Notes: a model not told the origin generated them from the letters alone. 64,000 bases of DNA from Marinobacterium aestuarii (GCF_001651805.1 NZ_CP015839.1:4340001-4404000), one strand, 5' to 3'. Shown: positions 46,664 through 56,351, counted from the stretch's first letter. Program-made: numbers and translations.

Positions 46664-49600
46664 GTGTCTATCGACTACGCAAACCAGGTAGCCAAGGCCG
46701 ATACACGGCAGCAATACCTCACAGGTACCCAGGCGCTGGCGCAGCTGCCACTACTGCAGCACCAACGCGACCAAGCCGCCGGCCTCAATACCGCGGGCTT
46801 TATTTCCGGCTATCGTGGCTCGCCACTGGGCAATCTGGACAAGATACTGTGGCAACAGCGCGCACAGTTGAAGGACAACCACATTCACTTTCAGCCCGGT
46901 GTAAACGAAGACCTTGCCGCCACCGCCGTCTGGGGTAGTCAGCAGGTTAATATGTTCGAAGGCGCCCGCTACGACGGTGTTTTCGGGCTCTGGTACGGCA
47001 AGGGCCCCGGGGTGGATCGCAGCGGTGATGTGATCAAGCACGGCAACTCCGCCGGCGTGTCGCCCCATGGCGGTGTGCTGCTGCTGGCCGGTGACGACCA
47101 TGCCTGCAAATCCTCCAGCATTGCCCACCAGAGCGAACATGCCTTTATCGGTGCCATGGTGCCGGTACTGAACCCCTGTAACGTGCAGGAAATCCTCGAT
47201 TACGGCGTACTCGGCTGGTCACTTTCCCGCTACAGCGGCTGCTGGGTCGCGCTTAAAACTATCGCCGAAACCGTGGACTCCTCCGCCGTGGTGGAGGTCA
47301 ACCCGCTGCGGGTGCAGGTGCGCTATCCAACCGATTTCGAGTTGCCCGCAGATGGCGTTCATATTCGCTGGCCCGATCCGCCCCTGGTACAGGAAAAGCG
47401 CCTTAACACCTACAAAATCTACGCGGCCCTCGCCTTTGCTCGCGCCAACAATCTGAACCGCGTTGTGCTCGACAGCCCCAACCCGCGCATCGGCATCATC
47501 ACCACCGGCAAGTCCTACCTCGATGTGCTTCAGGCACTGGAATATCTGGGTCTGGACGAAAGCACCTGCGCCAGCATCGGCCTGCGGGTACTCAAGATCG
47601 GTATGAGCTGGCCGCTGGAGCCCGGTGCGGTACACGAATTCGCCAAGGGCCTTGATGAAATCCTGGTGGTCGAGGAAAAGCGCAGCATTATCGAAGACCA
47701 GGTTACTGGCCAGCTGTACAACTGGCCGGTGGATGAACGCCCACGGGTGGTGGGCGAATTCGATGAAGCCGGCACCTCCTTGCTGCCCAACCTCAGTGAG
47801 TTGACCCCCGCCATGATTGCCAGGGTCATCGCCAAGCGCATAGCCCCTTTGTATTCAGGCCCCAAGGTAGAGCAGCGTCTCAAGTTCCTCGCCGACAAGG
47901 AAGACTACCTCAGCCACCGTGGCGAAGTGATACAGCGCCCGCCGCACTTCTGCTCGGGCTGCCCGCACAATACCTCCACCAAGGTACCTGAAGGCAGCCG
48001 TGCCCTGGCCGGTATCGGCTGTCACTACATGGCCATGTGGATGGACCGCAGCACCGAGACCTTTACCCAGATGGGCGGCGAAGGCGCCACCTGGATCGGC
48101 CAGGCGCCGTTCACCGATACGCCCCATGTGTTCCAGAACCTGGGCGATGGCACCTATTTTCATTCCGGCATACTGGCGATTCGTGCGGCCGTCGCCGCCG
48201 ACGTCAATATCACCTACAAACTGCTGTACAACGATGCGGTGGCCATGACCGGCGGCCAGCCTATCGACGGCACCCTGACGGTGCAGCAGTTAAGCCAACA
48301 ATTATATGGCGAAGGCATTCGCTGTATCCTGCTGGTGTCCGATGAGCCTGACAAGTACCCGACCCGGGCCGACTTTGCCCCCGGCACGCGCTTCCATCAC
48401 CGCCGCGAACTCGACGGCCTGCAGCGGGAGCTGCGCGAATACAAGGGCGTATCGGCAATCATCTACGATCAGACCTGCGCCACCGAAAAACGCCGCCGGC
48501 GCAAACGTGGCAAGCTGGTCGACCCGGCCAAACGGGTGATGATCAACGACGCGGTCTGCGAAGGCTGCGGCGACTGCGGTGTGCAGTCCAACTGCCTATC
48601 CATACTGCCGCTGGAAACGGAACTGGGGCGCAAGCGCCAGATCGACCAGAACGCCTGTAACAAGGATTTCAGCTGCGTCGAGGGCTTCTGCCCAAGTTTT
48701 GTGACCGTAAAGGGCGGCTCCCTGCGAAAACCCGGCCCCCAGGCCTTAGAAGGCAGCGCCTTTGCCGGCCTGCCAGAGCCTGTACAGCCAGGTCTCACAC
48801 GCCCCTTCAATATACTGCTGCCCGGCATTGGCGGCACAGGCGTGACCACCGTGGGCGCCCTGCTGGGCACGGCGGCCTTCCTTGATGGCAAGGGCGCCAC
48901 TGTGCTGGATCAGGCGGGCCTGGCCCAGAAGTTCGGCCCTGTGACCACCCACGTGCGGATCGCCGCACGCCAGGATGACATCCATGCCGTGCGCATCGCC
49001 GCCGGCGAGGCCAATTTGCTGCTGGGCTTCGACCTGGTGGTCTCGGCCAGTGACGAGGTGCTGGGCAAACTCAGCACCGATCTAAGCCATGCAGTGATCA
49101 ACAGCCACGAATCGCCCACCGCCGAGTTTACCCGCAACCGGGACTTCAGCTTCCCCGGTGAATCCATGCGCGACGCCGTGCAAATAGCCACGGGCAGCGA
49201 CAAGTGCAATTTTGTCGATGCTACGCATCTGGCCAGCAGCCTGCTGGGCGACAGCCTGGCCACCAACCTCTTTATGCTCGGCTTTGCCTATCAGCGCGGT
49301 CTGGTGCCACTGTCGGCCAGCGCCATCGAGCAGGCTATCGAGACCAACGGCGTCGCCATCCAGATGAACAAGGCCGCCTTTCTCTGGGGCCGGCGTGCCG
49401 CCTGGAAACAGGCCAGTGTCGAGGATCTGGTCAATCGGCGCCAGGCCCCCGCCCCCAAAAGCCGCACCCTGGATGAACTGATCGACTGGCGGGCCGATTT
49501 CCTGGTGAATTATCAGGATCGCGCCTATGCCAACCGCTACCGCCAGGCCGTACAGCGGGTGCGTCGCCACGAAGAAAGCCTGAGTTTCGTCGATGCCGAG

Positions 49601-50131
49601 CTCCCGCTGACGCGCGCCGTGGCCGAAAACTACTTCAAGCTGCTGGCCTGCAAGGATGAGTATGAAGTGGCCCGACTCTATACCGACGGCGCCTTCCTGG
49701 CCCAGCTCGAAAGCCAGTTCGAGGGCAACTACCAGCTGGAATTCCATCTGGCGCCGCCGATCCTGAGCAAGCGGGATCCCCATACAGGCGTTCCTCGCAA
49801 GCGCCAGTTCGGTCCCTGGATGCTCAAGGCCTTCGGCCTGCTGGCCAAACTCAAGGCCCTGCGCGGTACGCCTTTCGACATCTTTGGCTATACCGACGAG
49901 CGCCGTGCAGAACGCGCACTGGTGAGCGACTACGAGCAGCTGATGACTGAACTGATCAGCCGCAACAGCAGTGACAATCACGATATCGCCGTAACCCTCG
50001 CCCGCCTGCCAGAACAGATCCGCGGCTTTGGACACGTCAAGGAAAAAGCCATTGTTACAGCCAGACAGGAACAGAAACGGCTGAAAGCACTGCTGCAAGC
50101 GACAAAAATCCCCGCGCGTCAGCTGCAATAA
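46664..50131 (+). CDS. Indolepyruvate ferredoxin oxidoreductase, fused alpha/beta form
   Basis: 1155 residues. It oxidatively decarboxylates indolepyruvate and other aryl pyruvates to acyl-CoA with reduced ferredoxin or another carrier. The TPP part is at about 420-600 (HFCSGCPHNTSTKVPEGSRA at about 427), a ferredoxin-like cysteine region at about 630-680 (CEGCGDCGVQSNC, then CNKDFSCVEGFC), and the gamma domain from about 720 (LLPGIGGTGVTTVGALLG). I chose a GTG at 46664 with AGAGG upstream. It is divergent from an Lrp regulator. Archaeal IorA and IorB are separate; this long fusion is the usual proteobacterial form. Confidence 0.92.
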   Translation: MSIDYANQVAKADTRQQYLTGTQALAQLPLLQHQRDQAAGLNTAGFISGYRGSPLGNLDKILWQQRAQLKDNHIHFQPGVNEDLAATAVWGSQQVNMFEGARYDGVFGLWYGKGPGVDRSGDVIKHGNSAGVSPHGGVLLLAGDDHACKSSSIAHQSEHAFIGAMVPVLNPCNVQEILDYGVLGWSLSRYSGCWVALKTIAETVDSSAVVEVNPLRVQVRYPTDFELPADGVHIRWPDPPLVQEKRLNTYKIYAALAFARANNLNRVVLDSPNPRIGIITTGKSYLDVLQALEYLGLDESTCASIGLRVLKIGMSWPLEPGAVHEFAKGLDEILVVEEKRSIIEDQVTGQLYNWPVDERPRVVGEFDEAGTSLLPNLSELTPAMIARVIAKRIAPLYSGPKVEQRLKFLADKEDYLSHRGEVIQRPPHFCSGCPHNTSTKVPEGSRALAGIGCHYMAMWMDRSTETFTQMGGEGATWIGQAPFTDTPHVFQNLGDGTYFHSGILAIRAAVAADVNITYKLLYNDAVAMTGGQPIDGTLTVQQLSQQLYGEGIRCILLVSDEPDKYPTRADFAPGTRFHHRRELDGLQRELREYKGVSAIIYDQTCATEKRRRRKRGKLVDPAKRVMINDAVCEGCGDCGVQSNCLSILPLETELGRKRQIDQNACNKDFSCVEGFCPSFVTVKGGSLRKPGPQALEGSAFAGLPEPVQPGLTRPFNILLPGIGGTGVTTVGALLGTAAFLDGKGATVLDQAGLAQKFGPVTTHVRIAARQDDIHAVRIAAGEANLLLGFDLVVSASDEVLGKLSTDLSHAVINSHESPTAEFTRNRDFSFPGESMRDAVQIATGSDKCNFVDATHLASSLLGDSLATNLFMLGFAYQRGLVPLSASAIEQAIETNGVAIQMNKAAFLWGRRAAWKQASVEDLVNRRQAPAPKSRTLDELIDWRADFLVNYQDRAYANRYRQAVQRVRRHEESLSFVDAELPLTRAVAENYFKLLACKDEYEVARLYTDGAFLAQLESQFEGNYQLEFHLAPPILSKRDPHTGVPRKRQFGPWMLKAFGLLAKLKALRGTPFDIFGYTDERRAERALVSDYEQLMTELISRNSSDNHDIAVTLARLPEQIRGFGHVKEKAIVTARQEQKRLKALLQATKIPARQLQ

Positions 50132-50214
50132 AGCAGCGCGTGAAAACAGTGCGGCGCTGACCGACCCCTTGGCAGTCGCACCATTTGGTTCGGTTACTTG
50201 AAACACCCCTTTGC

Positions 50215-50250
50215 GCAGACTGTATGGATCCCCAGAGTCTGCTTTTTTTT
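50215..50250 (+). terminator. Terminator after the indolepyruvate oxidoreductase gene
   Basis: Stem GCAGACT/AGTCTGC with a 14-base loop followed by eight T residues, about 80 bases after the stop. Confidence 0.85.
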
Positions 50251-50474
50251 CCCTTTTTTACGGCTGAGCCTCTGCTGCATCCCGCTTTGCTTTCGCGACG
50301 GCGACCGACTCTCACCCCATCCGGTGCGATCCCGCATTAGCGGTTCGACCAATATCAAGACTCCGGCCGGGGCCTGCGATCCACTGATACCGAGCAGGGT
50401 GAATACTTCAACGGGCTCGATCACTGCGAGGCCACCCTGACCTTTCCCCGGACACTGCTGCTGCACTGCAGGCA

Positions 50475-50662
50475 ACCCCGAGGAGCGCCGAGCAGCCTGA
50501 GGCCGTTGAAGACTATCGCCAATATCTGGCCTATCTTCGCAAGCTTGATAGCCGTCAGGACAAGCACAATGGTCTATGCGCAAACCCCTTAACAATCGCA
50601 GATATCAGCGTCAGTTATGCACTCTTCCTAGGGGAAAACCTCTACAGTACCGCCCACGGCTA
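50475..50662 (+). pseudogene. Possible C-terminal remnant of a glutathione S-transferase
   Basis: One frame reads VEDYRQYLAYLRKLDSRQDK and then NPLTIADISVSYALFLGENL before a stop. The TIADISVSYAL part is like helix 6 of GST C-terminal domains, with its conserved aspartate. No start, no N-terminal thioredoxin-like domain and no ribosome site are found. The match is short, so this is tentative. Confidence 0.4.
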
Positions 50663-50782
50663 AACACCTCAGGCGCGAGACGACCTGGCACAACTATTAA
50701 CTCGGTGGACAAATAGGTTCCCTCCTTATTTGTCCGTCACGCCAGGAAAACGGGCGCAAGTGCATGGACTTGCTGGTTTTTC

Positions 50783-50829
50783 TGGCGTTCGCATTGGCCT
50801 GCGGCCAATGATGAAGCATCCCTGCTTCA
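50783..50829. repeat. Two-hairpin dispersed repeat, second copy
   Basis: Shares TGGCGTTCGCATT and GGCCAATGATGAAGCATCCC with 33263-33316. Here the first hairpin is ATTGGCC/GGCCAAT and the second GAAGC/GCTTC. The remaining sequence from 50830 to 51247 shows no gene I can support. Confidence 0.65.
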
Positions 50830-51247
50830 TGTTATTAACCCGCCGGGTTAATAAAAGCGCCTCTTGGCAGTCAAAGCCCTCTGCTCAGCCGATAGCAACT
50901 TTTACCATCAGGCGGTTACTGAAAGCATATGCAGTAGTGGCTCAATGAGACAGAAACAGGCAAAACAGCGGCATTTAGGGAGGATATAACCAGACGGTAA
51001 CGGGAATTTTCGCGGCGTCAAAAACGCGAGGGCATGAGAACAACAGTGGGATAATCAGAAAAATAACGAGCAGCGCCAGAGAAAATAGCCAAGGCACCAT
51101 AACCGCCGACCGCCAGGGGATTAAGTACGCTGCTGTCAGCCCGAACAAGCGAGGTCAACACAGAGAGATATGGCTCACTGGAAAACTGAATCCTTATCCG
51201 GCAGGCGTTGCGCCTGCACGGGTAAGCGGATGGACGACAGCCGCAGC

Positions 51248-52114
51248 TCAGCGCGGCTTTTGGTAATAGCCCACCGCAACCGCATAATCACCGACCTTGC
51301 GTATCAGGGTGTTCTTTGTCTCGCTACGCCCAGTCATCGGGTTCCCCCACAGGTAGGTGAGTTCACCTTCGCCTTTGCCGTTGACGATCTCGAGCATCTG
51401 TTCGCCTATAGGCGCATGGTCGACCGACTGCACAGCTCGAAAATCCGTGCCAACCATTCTCAAATTATAACCATGCGCAACATAGCGTTCTGTTCGCAGG
51501 TCGGCGACGAATACATACAGATCATCACGAACGAACTGCGCATCCAGGCTGTTGATACGTTTGAAGGCTTGCTTAGGATTCTCGGCCACGGCAGCGGCAG
51601 CCCGATCCAGCAGAAGCTGTGCCTCTTGCGGACTGGCGCGCGGCAGGTAATAACCAACGGCAAAGACGCGTTCTCCCAGGCGCCGAAAGAACACATGCTT
51701 GCGTTCGACCTTACCGTCCTGCCAGTTCATCCAGCGGTATTCGGCGCTGTGCACCGCATCGCTGTCCGGCAGGTTCAACGCCTCCTGAAAAGCCGTATTC
51801 AGCTCATCGTTGAGTGCGCTGCTGATATTGCGCCCGACCAGATTAACTGAGGGCCCACCGCTGGCCAGCATCACCCCCGCGGTATCCACAACATAGACGT
51901 ACAGCTCGCCGTCAATGAACTCGCCCTGGCGACTGAATGCAGCCAAAGCCGCATCGCCATTTTGCTTATAAAACTCAACGGCCTTGTGCAACAGCTGATT
52001 GGCCCGCTCAGCCTCAACCGCGTAGCCCTCTGCAGGCGCATCCTGGGCAAAAACTGACGGCAGAAAAAACAGCCCCACAAGCAGTAGTAAAGCATTGCGA
52101 AAAACAAGCGACAT
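51248..52114 (-). CDS. Periplasmic double-Cache sensor-like protein
   Basis: 288 residues with a signal peptide (about 1-23, cleaved after VFA). Two tandem single-Cache (Cache_2-like) domains follow, at about 30-155 and 160-285. Each has the strand pattern with VYVVDTAGVMLASGG or VFVADLRTERYVAHG, and each ends in a RVFAVGYY or YAVAVGYY strand. Cache domains bind small acids or amines, usually as the outer half of chemoreceptors or kinases, but no membrane or output domain is present. It may deliver a ligand to a separate receptor; no partner is adjacent. Confidence 0.8.
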   Translation of the reverse strand: MSLVFRNALLLLVGLFFLPSVFAQDAPAEGYAVEAERANQLLHKAVEFYKQNGDAALAAFSRQGEFIDGELYVYVVDTAGVMLASGGPSVNLVGRNISSALNDELNTAFQEALNLPDSDAVHSAEYRWMNWQDGKVERKHVFFRRLGERVFAVGYYLPRASPQEAQLLLDRAAAAVAENPKQAFKRINSLDAQFVRDDLYVFVADLRTERYVAHGYNLRMVGTDFRAVQSVDHAPIGEQMLEIVNGKGEGELTYLWGNPMTGRSETKNTLIRKVGDYAVAVGYYQKPR

Positions 52115-52175
52115 AATATGTCCTCAAGTGCTCACCTTGCCTGTGGCGTTGTGTTCAGGGCCGGCGAATAGTGTT

Positions 52176-53309
52176 TTAAAGGTTACGACCGATGATTTCC
52201 TTCATGATTTCCGAGGTCCCGCCGTAGATGCGGGCGACCCGCGCGTCCACCCAGGCACGGCTGATCTTGTACTCGCTCATGAAACCATAGCCGCCATGCA
52301 ACTGGAGAAACTCGTCAAGCAACTTGCCCTGCATTTCCGAGCCTAGCAGTTTGGCCATGGCCGCGGTATCTGCCGGCAGCTCGCCGCGCATTACCTTGTC
52401 CAGACAGTCGTCGACAAACACGCGCAACATGGTCGCTTGTGCCTTGGCCTCGGCGAGCTTGAACCGGGTGTTCTGGAAGTCCAGCACCGGCTTGCCGAAT
52501 ACCTTGCGTTCACGGGTGTACTCGATGGTTTCGTCCAGCAGGGTATGGATCGACTGCGCCGCACGAATGGCAATGATCAGGCGCTCCCAGGCCAACTGGT
52601 GTGTAAGGTACTTGAAGCCCTTCCCCTCCTCTCCCAGACGATTGCTCGCCGGCACCCGCACTTCGTCGAAGAACAGCTCGGCGGTGTCCTGGCCCTTCAA
52701 GCCGATCTTTTCCAGCAGACGCCCCTTGGAAAAGCCTTCGCGTTCCTCCTCGATGCAGATCAGGGTCAGTTCCTTCGCCGCCGGATCAATCTTGGTCGCG
52801 GTCACCATAAGCCCGGCGTTGCCACCGTTGGTGATAAAGGTCTTTTGTCCTGAGACAATGTAATCATCACCGTCACGGCGGGCCAGGGTACGCATCGAGC
52901 GCAAATCGCTGCCAATGCCTGGTTCGCTCATCGCAATCACCCCGATCAGCTCGCCACTGACCATGCGCGGCAACCACTTGAGTTTTTGCTCTTCGCTGCC
53001 GTAGGCCACAAGGTAGGGCGCGACTATCTCCGAATGGGTGGTGAAACCCACAGCGGTAGCGTTAGCCCTGGCCAGTTCCTCAATCATCACCGCCGAGTGG
53101 CCGAAGTCACCACCTGAACCACCGTACTCCTCTGGCACACTCGAACACAGGAGCCCAAGTTCGCCGGCCTTGAGCCAGACGTCTTTGGGCACTATGCCAT
53201 TTTTTTCCCACTCTTCCAGATGCGGAACAATTTCGCGATCTACGAAACGCCGCGCCATGTCGCGGAACATATTGTGGTCTTCTCGGAAAACAGCACGCAT
53301 AGCTATCAC
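52176..53309 (-). CDS. Acyl-CoA dehydrogenase
   Basis: 377 residues, FAD-dependent, introducing the 2,3 double bond in acyl-CoA. FAD and substrate motifs: VIAMSEPGIGSDLRSMRT and TFITNGGNAGLM. At the usual YEGT site it has YGGTSEIMKE, glycine at the glutamate position, while a glutamate stands in helix G (QLAWERLIIAIRA), the arrangement of long-chain and isovaleryl-CoA dehydrogenases. This suggests branched or bulky acyl substrates. It is the last gene of the catabolic cluster and starts 20 bases after the crotonase gene; MRAVFREDH is an alternative start. Confidence 0.9.
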   Translation of the reverse strand: MIAMRAVFREDHNMFRDMARRFVDREIVPHLEEWEKNGIVPKDVWLKAGELGLLCSSVPEEYGGSGGDFGHSAVMIEELARANATAVGFTTHSEIVAPYLVAYGSEEQKLKWLPRMVSGELIGVIAMSEPGIGSDLRSMRTLARRDGDDYIVSGQKTFITNGGNAGLMVTATKIDPAAKELTLICIEEEREGFSKGRLLEKIGLKGQDTAELFFDEVRVPASNRLGEEGKGFKYLTHQLAWERLIIAIRAAQSIHTLLDETIEYTRERKVFGKPVLDFQNTRFKLAEAKAQATMLRVFVDDCLDKVMRGELPADTAAMAKLLGSEMQGKLLDEFLQLHGGYGFMSEYKISRAWVDARVARIYGGTSEIMKEIIGRNL

Positions 53310-53329
53310 TCCAAATTCGGTTGGTTAAC

Positions 53330-54130
53330 TCAACGGTCCTGGTAGTCAGGCTTACGCTTGTCCATGAAGGCGACGACGGCCTCATGGTGGTCTTCCGCAT
53401 GATGGGCCAGCGACTGATAGGCGGCTGACAGCTCCAGCAGCGAATCCAGACGCATGTGCTGGCCTTCGCGCAACAGGCGCTTGCACAGGCGCAGGGCGTG
53501 GCCGGGGTTGCTGGCGATACGCTGGGCCAGAGTCTGTGCCTCGTCCAGCAGGGTTTCTTGACTACAAACCTGCTCCACCAGTCCCCAGTCCAGGGCCTTG
53601 GTGGCATCAATGGTGTCACCGGTGAAGGCCATGAGGCTGGCCTTGGGAATACCTATGATGCGCGGCAACAGCCAGGCACCACCGTCGCCAGGCACGATAC
53701 CCAGGCGAACGAAACTTTCTGCGAACAACGCCGAGCTGGATGCCAGACGGATATCACACATGCAAGCCAGGTCAAGACCTGCACCCATTGCCGGACCATT
53801 GACCGCTGCAATGACCGGGATATCCAGCTCGTACAGCGCCAGTGGAATGCGCTGGATGCCGTCGCGGTAGTTATTGCGCAGTTCATAGGGGGAGCCTTCG
53901 AAGATACCGCCGCGCTCGCGCATATCCTTGACGTTGCCACCGGCACAAAAGGCACTGCCATTGCCCGTGAGCACCATCACCCGCACCGAGTGATCACGGC
54001 GCAGCTCGGCACAGAGATCTACGAACTCTTGAATCTGCTCAGGAGAAGTCAGTGCGTTACGCGTATGCGGGTGGTTCATGCGCACGGTGACGATGCCGCC
54101 ATCGCGCTCTATCTGCAGGAAGGAACTCAT
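53330..54130 (-). CDS. Enoyl-CoA hydratase/isomerase (crotonase) family protein
   Basis: 266 residues. The oxyanion-hole parts are intact (GSAFCAGGNVKDM, GPAMGAGLDLACMCDIRLA). The two catalytic glutamates of classical hydratases are not kept: by alignment to rat crotonase, the first is Asp (GAGLDLA) and the second is replaced, with an aspartate in GIVPGDGGAWLLP instead. Crotonases of this pattern can act as isomerases or C-C hydrolases, so the reaction is open. The ATG at 54130 follows GAGAGGAAA and overlaps the stop of the next gene upstream. Confidence 0.85.
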   Translation of the reverse strand: MSSFLQIERDGGIVTVRMNHPHTRNALTSPEQIQEFVDLCAELRRDHSVRVMVLTGNGSAFCAGGNVKDMRERGGIFEGSPYELRNNYRDGIQRIPLALYELDIPVIAAVNGPAMGAGLDLACMCDIRLASSSALFAESFVRLGIVPGDGGAWLLPRIIGIPKASLMAFTGDTIDATKALDWGLVEQVCSQETLLDEAQTLAQRIASNPGHALRLCKRLLREGQHMRLDSLLELSAAYQSLAHHAEDHHEAVVAFMDKRKPDYQDR

Positions 54131-55200
54131 GCTGATTTCCTCTCTGGAGCAGACAGCTGCTGACACGCATGACCGGTCAGCAGCGCCCAGTAGCCTTCGC
54201 CACCGCCGTCACAGACCATCTGACCAATGCGCTGACTCCACAGGCTCGCCGAGCCATATTCACTGCGCCAGGCCCAAAGGCGCCGGGACAGCAGATGCAG
54301 CGGGTATTCCTGGGTAAAACCGATGGCACCGTGCACCGAGTGGGCTATAGCCGCGCCAGCACTGGCGGCTTCCGCCGTGCTGACCTTGGCGGCGGCGATG
54401 GTGAAGCTAGCAAAGTCCGTATCCGATTCTGCAAAGGCGGCTTCTGCAGCGATACTGGCCGCTGCCGCTTGTTCGGCAAACACCGCCAGCTGCTGCTGAA
54501 TCGCCTGGAAGGCCCCGATCGGGCGACCGAACTGGGTGCGCTCACTGGCGTATCCGGAGGTCATGTCCAACAGGGCATGCAGAGCACCCGCGATCTGCGC
54601 CGAACGCAGCAGTGCACCGCCCAACTGCAACACCTCCACCGAGAGTGACCCGGGCAGAGGCGCACAGGCCAGAACCTTGGCACCACTAAAGTGCAGACTG
54701 TCGCGCGGCTCACCGGCCACATTGAGGCTCAATGTCTGGCTGGCAGCAGTTTCAGTCGCAAGCAGCACCACGGTCGGCGTCGCGCTGTTGCGATCGGCAA
54801 TGGTCACCAGAGTTGCTGCATGCCGGCCCCAGGGCACGTCATGCAGACTCCCATCCACGGCGCCATCACGCAGGCTCAGGTTGGCCTCAGCTGCGAAACT
54901 AAGAATACCGGTCTGGGCCTCAATCCCAGCCTTGCCAAGCAGCCAGTTTCCCAGCATGGCCTCGCCCAGCGGGACAGGTGCGGCAAAACGGCCCAACGCA
55001 CGGGCCAGCACGTAGAGATCAGCCCAGCCAATCTCGGCCCCTCCCAGGGATTCCGGCGCTGCAGCCAGCGTGAAGCCGGATTCTTCAATAGCTGCCCAAA
55101 GTTCGGCCGGCCAGTCGCCGCCTTCACAGCTGAGCACGGTTTCCGGCGTGGCAAGGTCGGTCAACAGACGTTCAATGGTCGATTCGAATATTTCTCGCAT
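54127..55200 (-). CDS. Acyl-CoA dehydrogenase family protein, probable non-catalytic partner subunit
   Basis: 357 residues with the acyl-CoA dehydrogenase fold: a helical N-terminal domain, a poorly conserved middle, and a C-terminal domain with YASERTQFGRPIGAFQAIQQ. The SEPxxGSD segment is missing, the helix G glutamate is absent (ALLRSAQIAGAL), and no YEGT or GGT motif ends the protein (EYGSASLWSQRIG). It is likely the non-catalytic half of an alpha2-beta2 enzyme with its neighbour, as known for steroid-type ChsE1-ChsE2 pairs. It lies two bases after the other subunit gene. Confidence 0.8.
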   Translation of the reverse strand: MREIFESTIERLLTDLATPETVLSCEGGDWPAELWAAIEESGFTLAAAPESLGGAEIGWADLYVLARALGRFAAPVPLGEAMLGNWLLGKAGIEAQTGILSFAAEANLSLRDGAVDGSLHDVPWGRHAATLVTIADRNSATPTVVLLATETAASQTLSLNVAGEPRDSLHFSGAKVLACAPLPGSLSVEVLQLGGALLRSAQIAGALHALLDMTSGYASERTQFGRPIGAFQAIQQQLAVFAEQAAAASIAAEAAFAESDTDFASFTIAAAKVSTAEAASAGAAIAHSVHGAIGFTQEYPLHLLSRRLWAWRSEYGSASLWSQRIGQMVCDGGGEGYWALLTGHACQQLSAPERKSA

Positions 55201-55202
55201 AA

Positions 55203-56351
55203 TTATCGCAACCCCATTCCGCGCGCGATGATGCCGCGCAGGATTTCGCGGGTGCCTCCGCGCAATGAAAAAGACGGTGCCATCTGGGTCAGATAAGCCA
55301 GCACCTGAGCATGCTCAGTACCGCCCTGCTGACGAGGCTCGGCCTCCAGCAACAGCTGCGCAACCTCGGGAATTTCCTGTTCAAACAGGTTACCCAGGTC
55401 CTTAACGCAGGAGGCAGCCCAGGCCGGATGTTCACCCGCCGCCAACTGTGCCGTCACCGACAGCGACATATTACGCAGGGTCAGCAATTTGGCGCTGAGA
55501 CGGCCGATTTCACGGCCCTGCAAAGCGTCGGGATGGCGCCCAATGGCACTGATCAGGGTCTTGAGCAGCTCGATACAACTGAGGAAGCGCTCAGGACCGC
55601 TGCGTTCAAAGGCCAGTTCCGCCGTTACCTGATCCCAGCCCTTGCCTTCAGTGCCAACCAAGGCATCGGCATCAAGCTGGACATTGTCAAAGAACACTTC
55701 ATTGAAATGCTCACCGCCCGCCAGATCCCGGATCGGCCGGATGGTGATTCCCGGCAGGCTCAGATCGACGATAAACTGCGACATGCCCTCGTGGCGTGCG
55801 GCCTGTTTTTCGCCGGTACGCACCAGGGCAATCATGAACTGCGCATGCTGGGCATTGGTGGTCCATACCTTCTGCCCGTTAAGCAGCCAGCCGCCGTAAT
55901 TACGGCTAGCCGACGTCTTGATCGAGGCGAGGTCGGAACCGGAATTGGGTTCGCTCATGCCGATACAGAAGTAGCTTTCGCCACGACAGATCGGCGGCAA
56001 ATAGCGCTCGCGCTGAGCTTCAGTGCCAAAACGGTTAATCAAAGGACCACTCTGACGGTCCGCGATCCAGTGCGCCGATACCGGTGCACCCGCCGCCAGC
56101 AGCTCCTCTATGATCACATAGCGGGCAAAGGGCCCGGCGGCCGCGCCACCGTACTGCCGAGGCAACGCCATGCCGACCCAGCCGCGTGCACCGAGCTGGC
56201 GGCTGAAGGCTGCATCAAAGCCCATCCAGGACTGTGCCCTGGAGGTGGCCGGGTATTCGCCGAGATGGTCCTGAAGGAACGCCCGCACCTCGTGGCGAAG
56301 TGACTCTGCCTCGACGGGAATTGTGCTGTAAGTAAATTGAGTGATAGACAT
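55203..56351 (-). CDS. Acyl-CoA dehydrogenase, probable catalytic partner subunit
   Basis: 382 residues. FAD-binding parts IGMSEPNSGSDLASIKT and NGQKVWTTNAQHAQ are present. The likely base is the glutamate of ELAFERSGPERFL in helix G, and the C-terminal motif is RGGTREILRGIIARGMG. This is the FadE17/CaiA-like group used for bulky or branched acyl-CoA, including steroid side chains. The gap of two bases to the partner gene suggests equal expression and a shared complex. Confidence 0.9.
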   Translation of the reverse strand: MSITQFTYSTIPVEAESLRHEVRAFLQDHLGEYPATSRAQSWMGFDAAFSRQLGARGWVGMALPRQYGGAAAGPFARYVIIEELLAAGAPVSAHWIADRQSGPLINRFGTEAQRERYLPPICRGESYFCIGMSEPNSGSDLASIKTSASRNYGGWLLNGQKVWTTNAQHAQFMIALVRTGEKQAARHEGMSQFIVDLSLPGITIRPIRDLAGGEHFNEVFFDNVQLDADALVGTEGKGWDQVTAELAFERSGPERFLSCIELLKTLISAIGRHPDALQGREIGRLSAKLLTLRNMSLSVTAQLAAGEHPAWAASCVKDLGNLFEQEIPEVAQLLLEAEPRQQGGTEHAQVLAYLTQMAPSFSLRGGTREILRGIIARGMGLR

